Source: CAYNYI01 sp964401455 (lineage in GTDB: Bacteria; Fibrobacterota; OXYB2-FULL-49-7; CAYNYI01). Taken from it: 11,350 nucleotides of DNA. The first letter of the stretch is position 1. Each line of letters begins with the position of its first letter. Location: positions 1-11,350 of the forward strand of contig CAYNYI010000090.1 of assembly GCA_964401455.1 (NCBI GenBank), in the 5' to 3' direction. Below are positions 7,119 to 11,350 of this stretch, one piece after another. The notes beneath the pieces are model-generated. The model had not been told where the DNA came from. It searched no databases and was given only the letters and a program-made list of their open reading frames with translations. A program made the position numbers and the translations under genes.

Positions 7119-8261
7119 ATGAGACGGAATTTTAATTATTTTCAATCTATGGCTGGTATTAAAAATATAAACTATCTGTACGGCACAGATTCTATTAGCA
7201 GAGAAGAAGAGGCCGATAGAATGATAGCTGAACTTCTGGGAGAAGACGGCGTCGAGGACTCTCTTACTATTATTTATCCATCCGACGGCTCCGGCCGGGA
7301 GGGACCGTCATCAAAAATACTTTCTGCCGCCACGAATGTCGGTATGTTTACAGAGAAACAGATTATCAGGGTAAAGCATGCCGATAAGCTTAAAACCGAA
7401 GACCAGAACGCCCTGTGCTCTTATCTGGGCGCCCCGAACGATGTTACATATATTGTTTTCGAGGCAGAAACTCTCAGTCGCAAAACAAAATTCGGTAAAC
7501 TCTTGAAAACCGGCGACAGAATTAACGTTAAAGAATTTTTACTTCCGCCTCCCTATAAAATGGAAGAATGGGTAGCAGGCCGGGCAGCTTCGCACGGTAA
7601 AAGACTCAGCACGGAAAGTGCGGCCCTTCTTATTGAAAAAACAGGGCATGACCCAAGGCAGATTGATATGAGGCTCAAGACTCTTGCGGATTCTTCAGGG
7701 GAAAAGAAGGTTATTTCTTATGAGGATATTGAGAATAATATTTCCGACAGCAGAGTTTGCAGCCCATGGGATATTAATTCTTATATTGCTGCAAAGGACC
7801 TTGCCGGCGCTTTCAATATGATTGGTGCTTTTTATAGAAACAACATTTATTTCCCCACTGTTATAGCATCGGTTTTCCGTTTTATCAAGGACCTTTATAA
7901 TATAAGAAAATACTGTCTCGCAAACCGGGACGCCGCCCGGAAATATGTTCGAGGGGGGGGAGGTTTTGAGTTCAGAAAAAAGTTTGCCGCTGCCGCCGCT
8001 CTCTATGCCGGGATAATATCCAGTGAGTCCGACAGGTCTGTTTACCCAAAAGTTGTAAAAGCCGGGCTCATAGAAAATTCTGCGAATTTTACGCTTACGG
8101 AACTCGAGAAAACAATACATTATATAACACTTTTTGACACTGAATATAAAACCGGAAAGGCCGGGCACGACAGGAACTCTATGGAATTTTTCATCGCGCG
8201 GGTTATCTTTCCCGAAAAGGCCCCCAATCGTTCGCTTTGGAAGGAGCCGGCTTTTGGTTGA
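7119..8261 (+). CDS. holA: DNA polymerase III delta subunit
   Basis: HolA is the delta subunit of the clamp loader, which opens the beta sliding clamp and loads it on primed DNA. The 380-residue product is near the usual 330-350. It begins with NYLYGTDSISREEEADRMI, the family's N-terminal 'YLLYGEExxLI' element. It continues with MFTEKQIIRVKHADKL and the DVTYIVFEAETLSRKTKFGKLL stretch split by usual spacing, then a helical middle domain (LLIEKTGHDPRQIDMRLKTL) and the C-terminal collar domain (VIASVFRFIKDLYNIRKYC). The clearest start is uncertain: ATG at 7119 has only a poor ribosome binding site, and the in-frame ATG at 7149 gives a product closer to family length. A run of eight G (7953-7960) lies within the collar domain; the frame stays open and family-like on both sides. 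The last eight bases overlap the next gene. Confidence 0.9.
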   Translation: MRRNFNYFQSMAGIKNINYLYGTDSISREEEADRMIAELLGEDGVEDSLTIIYPSDGSGREGPSSKILSAATNVGMFTEKQIIRVKHADKLKTEDQNALCSYLGAPNDVTYIVFEAETLSRKTKFGKLLKTGDRINVKEFLLPPPYKMEEWVAGRAASHGKRLSTESAALLIEKTGHDPRQIDMRLKTLADSSGEKKVISYEDIENNISDSRVCSPWDINSYIAAKDLAGAFNMIGAFYRNNIYFPTVIASVFRFIKDLYNIRKYCLANRDAARKYVRGGGGFEFRKKFAAAAALYAGIISSESDRSVYPKVVKAGLIENSANFTLTELEKTIHYITLFDTEYKTGKAGHDRNSMEFFIARVIFPEKAPNRSLWKEPAFG

Positions 8262-8715
8262 AAAAAGGCTGAAAAAAACTCCTTTTTTTATTATCGCTGT
8301 CATTGTTGTCGCGCTTGTTCTTAATTTGGCCAGGTCCGCCGGTGAAGCGGAACCGGTCGCAGAAAATAAACCTGTGGAAATAGGGCCTTCATGTCGTTTG
8401 TTCATATCCAGTAATATTGTTAACAGCAGGCCTTTTGATATCGGAACGGAATTCCCGAATGATACAGGTTCTGTTTTCTTTTCTTTATCTTGCGAAAGCG
8501 CGCCGAGAAAAGAAAAGACGGTTATCTTTAATATTTATCAGGGAGCTTTGTTACACCGCTCGGACACCGCTTGGGTAAGCGCAGGGAATGACGGATGTCA
8601 CATTGAGGTAAAAACACCGTTCGGCCCCGCGGGCGATTGGTCTGTCGACGCCGTTTTAAAAGACAATACCCTTCTTGCTTCAAAACAGTTTACAATGAAA
8701 GAGAGAACAGAATGA
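8254..8715 (+). CDS. Membrane-anchored DUF2914-like protein
   Basis: The 153-residue product has a basic start (VEKRLKK), one transmembrane helix at about residues 11-27, and a roughly 110-residue domain predicted outside the cytoplasm. The domain runs from CRLFISSNIVNSRPFDIG to GDWSVDAVLKDNTLLASKQF, recalling the DUF2914 pattern of an N-terminal 'V.nR.P' block and a C-terminal 'G.W.V.v....g..L....F' block. The role of DUF2914 is unknown. The start is taken as TTG at 8254, because AAGGAG at 8241-8246 is seven bases upstream and the hydrophobic helix follows directly. An in-frame ATG at 8134 lies deep inside holA. The gene overlaps holA by eight bases and the FecR-like gene by four (ATGA), so these three are probably translationally coupled. 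The fold assignment is by pattern and is moderate. Confidence 0.65.
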   Translation: MVEKRLKKTPFFIIAVIVVALVLNLARSAGEAEPVAENKPVEIGPSCRLFISSNIVNSRPFDIGTEFPNDTGSVFFSLSCESAPRKEKTVIFNIYQGALLHRSDTAWVSAGNDGCHIEVKTPFGPAGDWSVDAVLKDNTLLASKQFTMKERTE

Positions 8716-9896
8716 GCACCCGCTTGCTGTTTTTTGTGTTTGTTGTTTTTTCCGCGTTTTTTAGCCGTGTAGAAGCCGTTAATTCATTTTCAGGAAAAAC
8801 GGATGAAATTACCGGAAGGGCCGAAATAAGAAAAAGCGGAGAGACTAATTGGCGTTTTCTTGTGAAGGGAGACACTGTTGCCGATAATGATAAAATCCGG
8901 ACTTATCCCGGCTCTTTTGTCCGTGTATCTTTTCCCGAAGGCTCAGAATTTATTATCAGAGACAGCACCGAAATAAGGTTTAATTTTTTCGAGAAAGACA
9001 GTTTAATGACGAAGGCGGTGAATTGTTTTATACATACGGGTAAGGTATTTGTCGGTATAGCAAATAAACCCGGCTTCCGTTCATTCAATAAAATCTTTAC
9101 TCACAATTCCCTTACCGAGGCCGGAGAGTTTAAAGGATTGTTTTTTGTCTCTGCAGATACTACTGATATTTATATCCTCGATGGACGCGCAATAATAAGG
9201 AATAAAAAAGACACTGTGGGAATTGTGTATCCGGCTAACCGTACTGCTCTTCTAATTGACACCGCCGCGCCTACTCCGCCGATTCCCATGGATTCGGCGC
9301 AGCTAAAAAGGGCCTCAGGAGTGATCGGAGAAGACAAGCTCACAGGGATATTGATAGCTGCTGAAATAGCCGGAGAAAAAAGAGATGCGCGTCTGGACAG
9401 GGATTACAGGAAATATTTAAAAGTGGCCTTCACCGATAAAAGCGGATATGAAGGAAAATGGGATATCGCGGGCGGTATTGAGGATGCCTCGGCATACGCG
9501 ATCGACCGTGCTTCTGCTTTTGTGGTCCAGAAAGAACCGGGTGGCAGCCTGCCAACAGGAGGGAAAGCCCGCTATCAAGTCCGCGGGACGATAAAGACCT
9601 TCGAATTCGGTAAGAAAACGGCTTTTCGGGTATCAACAGGAGAGACAAGAGAGTTTCTTTATATACACGCAAATATTGAAGTAGAACTATATGATACCGA
9701 TAAAAAAGAATTAGTCAAGCAATTCATTATTGATGAAAAACAAGAAGCGCCGGCTAAGAATGAATTAGAACTTCTCAAGTTCTCGAGGGCAGAATTCAGG
9801 ATGAGTACTCCATTGATTGCGGAGTCCTTTATCGGGATGTTTCTAAGAAATACGGCTGAATTATGTTCTCAGGAAACTCTTTCGGGAATAGAATAA
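8712..9896 (+). CDS. Secreted FecR-domain protein with CsgG-like C-terminal half
   Basis: The 394-residue product has a signal peptide (residues 1-22, VEA cleavage site). A FecR-type domain at about 27-125 shows GRAEIRKSGETNWRFLVKGD, then DKIRTYPGSFVRVSF and a GSEFIIRDSTEIRF block. Such domains sit in the periplasm of Gram-negative bacteria and in FecR sense ferric citrate signalling, but here no sigma factor or TonB receptor is adjacent. After a Pro-rich linker (about 190-200), the C-terminal half (205-390) resembles the CsgG/TolB-N-like fold: 'YLKVAF', a helix ending in SAFVVQKEPGG, 'ARYQVRGTIKTFEF', a strand block IHANIEVELYDT, and a final helix region. I infer it from pattern only. The start overlaps the previous stop as ATGA. 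Its stop is seven bases from the convergent ABC gene. Confidence 0.6.
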   Translation: MSTRLLFFVFVVFSAFFSRVEAVNSFSGKTDEITGRAEIRKSGETNWRFLVKGDTVADNDKIRTYPGSFVRVSFPEGSEFIIRDSTEIRFNFFEKDSLMTKAVNCFIHTGKVFVGIANKPGFRSFNKIFTHNSLTEAGEFKGLFFVSADTTDIYILDGRAIIRNKKDTVGIVYPANRTALLIDTAAPTPPIPMDSAQLKRASGVIGEDKLTGILIAAEIAGEKRDARLDRDYRKYLKVAFTDKSGYEGKWDIAGGIEDASAYAIDRASAFVVQKEPGGSLPTGGKARYQVRGTIKTFEFGKKTAFRVSTGETREFLYIHANIEVELYDTDKKELVKQFIIDEKQEAPAKNELELLKFSRAEFRMSTPLIAESFIGMFLRNTAELCSQETLSGIE

Positions 9897-9903
9897 GCCC
9901 CGG

Positions 9904-11043
9904 TCAGCCTGTGTATTCTTCTCCGTAGATCAGGTTCTTACCGTTTTCATGATCGAAAAGGTGGATCTTATCTTTCATGAAGTCAAGCTTGAGTTTACTG
10001 TTTACCTCTACAGAAAAATGAGAGTCTTCCTTGTAAATCATCTTCTGACCTTCGACCGTGGAGTGAATTATCATCTCGTCACCGAGACGTTCTATAACCT
10101 CAATATTGGAGGTTATGGACATTCCGATTCCCTTGTTAGGATTTTTTGACCCGTTTTCCACTATTATGTCCTCGGGTCTTATTCCAAGAAAAATATCTTT
10201 TCCTAAATAGTCCTGGACCTTTTCAAAGAGAGCTGAAGGGAGACTTATTTTCTCTCCTCCGAGTATAAAAATAGGCTCATCGTTCTCTTTATCAAGTTTA
10301 CCTTCCAGGAAATTCATTGCGGGGGTACCTATAAAGCCGGCAACGAATTTATTTACCGGGTAGTCGTAGATATTTATGGGTTTGTCGCATTGTTGAACGA
10401 CTCCGTCAAGCATTATTACTATTCGGTCTCCGAGAGTCATGGCTTCTACCTGATCATGGGTAACATATATCATTGTGGATTGGATACGGTTATGAAGTCT
10501 TGAAAGCTCCGCACGCATCTCCACCCTGAGTTTAGCGTCAAGATTGGAAAGAGGTTCGTCAAGAAGAAAGACCTTGGCGTCTCTGACTATAGCTCTTCCA
10601 AGGGCGACTCTCTGCTGTTGTCCGCCGGAGAGCTGGCTCGGGCGTCTGTCTATTATGTCTGTAATACCGAGTATTTCCGCGGCTCTCTTAACTCTCGCGT
10701 CTATTTCGTCTTTTGGAAATTTTCTGAGTTTAAGGCCGAATGCGAGATTTTTATAGACGTTCATATGAGGATAAAGAGCATAGCTTTGGAAAACCATCGC
10801 AATGTCTCTGTCTTTTGGGGGAACATCATTGACCTTGCGGTCGTCTATAAATATGTCACCGGACGTTATTTCCTCGAGTCCTGCGAGCATCCGGAGTGTT
10901 GTGGATTTACCACAGCCTGAAGGCCCTACAAAAACCACGAATTCCTTGTCTTTTATTGAAAGATTGAAATTTTTGACCGCGTCGACCATACCGCGGTCTC
11001 CTTTATAGGTTTTACAGATGTTTTTCAGGTTAACGGTAGCCAT
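9904..11043 (-). CDS. ugpC: Sugar ABC transporter ATP-binding protein (UgpC/MalK/MsmX type)
   Basis: The 379-residue product is a nucleotide-binding subunit of a carbohydrate (CUT1) ABC importer. It powers uptake of glycerol-3-phosphate, maltodextrins or other sugars through permeases in the inner membrane. Motifs: Walker A GPSGCGKST at residues 40-48, Q-loop Gln86, signature LSGGQ at 138-142, Walker B VFLLDEP at 158-164 with catalytic Glu163, and H-loop His196. A TOBE/OB regulatory domain forms the C-terminus (about 235-379), with the FIGTPAMNF and GIRPEDI motifs of MalK-like proteins. ATG at 11043-11041 has AAGGAG at 11054-11049. No permease or binding-protein gene is in view, so it may serve several transporters, as MsmX does in Bacillus. 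The substrate and precise symbol cannot be fixed; ugpC is the usual generic label. Confidence 0.95.
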   Translation of the reverse strand: MATVNLKNICKTYKGDRGMVDAVKNFNLSIKDKEFVVFVGPSGCGKSTTLRMLAGLEEITSGDIFIDDRKVNDVPPKDRDIAMVFQSYALYPHMNVYKNLAFGLKLRKFPKDEIDARVKRAAEILGITDIIDRRPSQLSGGQQQRVALGRAIVRDAKVFLLDEPLSNLDAKLRVEMRAELSRLHNRIQSTMIYVTHDQVEAMTLGDRIVIMLDGVVQQCDKPINIYDYPVNKFVAGFIGTPAMNFLEGKLDKENDEPIFILGGEKISLPSALFEKVQDYLGKDIFLGIRPEDIIVENGSKNPNKGIGMSITSNIEVIERLGDEMIIHSTVEGQKMIYKEDSHFSVEVNSKLKLDFMKDKIHLFDHENGKNLIYGEEYTG

Positions 11044-11166
11044 AAGGTCTCCTTAAATATGTAATAACTGTATATCTTTCATCTGACTGGAACTATTTAA
11101 ATAATATATTTAATATGGAAAAATCAATAGTATTTCTGAGGCAGCCACCCGGCACTGAAGGGAGGT
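11044..11166 (-). promoter_or_regulatory. Leader and probable promoter region of the ABC ATPase gene
   Basis: This AT-rich gap of 123 bases separates the probable RNase G gene from the ABC ATPase gene on the minus strand. It contains the ribosome binding site AAGGAG (11054-11049) and several TATA-like hexamers, but no pair of hexamers I would call a clear promoter. No good terminator follows the upstream gene: the GC-rich patch at about 11140-11165 forms no stable stem followed by T residues. The two genes may therefore share transcripts. Confidence 0.3.
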
Positions 11167-11350
11167 TCAGATGTCTTCTATTTCTTTTATTCCGTCTTCG
11201 GTAAATATATGATATTCATCCATTTTTATACGTGAACTGCTGAAGAGCCGGAGTTTAATTTTATTGGTTTTCTGGATTTCCCTGATAAGCCCGCGGTCCT
11301 CATCGGTAAGATAATTTTCGACCGAGGGATGGGTATAAAGTATTGCCCTT
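11167..11350 (-). CDS. Probable ribonuclease G/E, C-terminal end (partial)
   Basis: An open minus-strand frame enters from the window edge and stops at TGA (11169-11167), giving 60 residues. It includes THPSVENYLTDEDRG and ends in IKEIEDI. The pattern 'hPxVxxyLxxeexxxixelE' followed by a short strand block and an acidic 'xHxFxI'-like end recalls the last residues of RNase G/CafA and RNase E catalytic regions (Rne/Rng family), which cleave single-stranded RNA 5' of AU-rich sites. The catalytic S1 and DNase I-like domains would lie outside the window, so the call rests on the tail only. Confidence 0.5.
   Translation of the reverse strand, partial: RAILYTHPSVENYLTDEDRGLIREIQKTNKIKLRLFSSSRIKMDEYHIFTEDGIKEIEDI

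Noticed and set aside
7695..8405. Minus-strand open frame of 236 codons across the holA end and the DUF2914-like gene
   Set aside because: It is antisense to two better-supported genes, has no family-like sequence and no convincing ribosome binding site.

Overview
The window reads as chromosome of a Gram-negative bacterium with moderate GC content. Evidence for an outer membrane is an Omp85-type barrel protein with a POTRA domain and a second predicted outer-membrane barrel with a helix-hairpin-helix-like N-terminus. A Nif3 gene followed by a C4 zinc-ribbon gene, an HhH-type barrel protein and a FecR/CsgG-like protein together fit a member of the FCB superphylum (Fibrobacterota- or Bacteroidota-like lineages). 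That placement is inference, not proof.

Left edge (1-359): the start of a minus-strand gene with a good ribosome binding site and a signal-like N-terminus runs off the window. An AT-rich divergent intergenic stretch follows. It holds a plausible plus-strand promoter and a strong intrinsic terminator whose U-tract ends just before the next start codon. No convincing protein gene lies in this stretch, so it is either a short leader (attenuator) or a small RNA.

Plus-strand cluster A (360-4081): a Nif3/DUF34 metal protein, a coiled-coil C4 zinc-ribbon protein (COG1579/CT398 type), IMP dehydrogenase (guaB) and the RNase P RNA gene (rnpB). They are tightly spaced; rnpB begins one base after the guaB stop codon. 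The terminal helix of rnpB overlaps the likely ribosome binding site of the next gene.

Plus-strand cluster B (4088-9896): a short Omp85-family protein, an HhH-barrel protein, the delta subunit of DNA polymerase III (holA), a membrane-anchored DUF2914-like protein that begins with TTG inside the end of holA, and a secreted FecR-domain protein with a CsgG-like C-terminal half. The last three genes overlap and are probably translationally coupled. The envelope genes bracket holA, and no single pathway links them.

Right edge, minus strand (9904-11350): a complete UgpC/MalK-type sugar ABC transporter ATPase without permease genes in view, and upstream of it the C-terminal end of a probable RNase G/E. 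The ATPase converges with the FecR-like gene, with seven bases between the stop codons and no terminator visible there. No mobile element, CRISPR array, tRNA or phage gene was seen. The least familiar content is the HhH-barrel protein, the DUF2914-like/FecR-CsgG-like pair, and the rnpB junctions.
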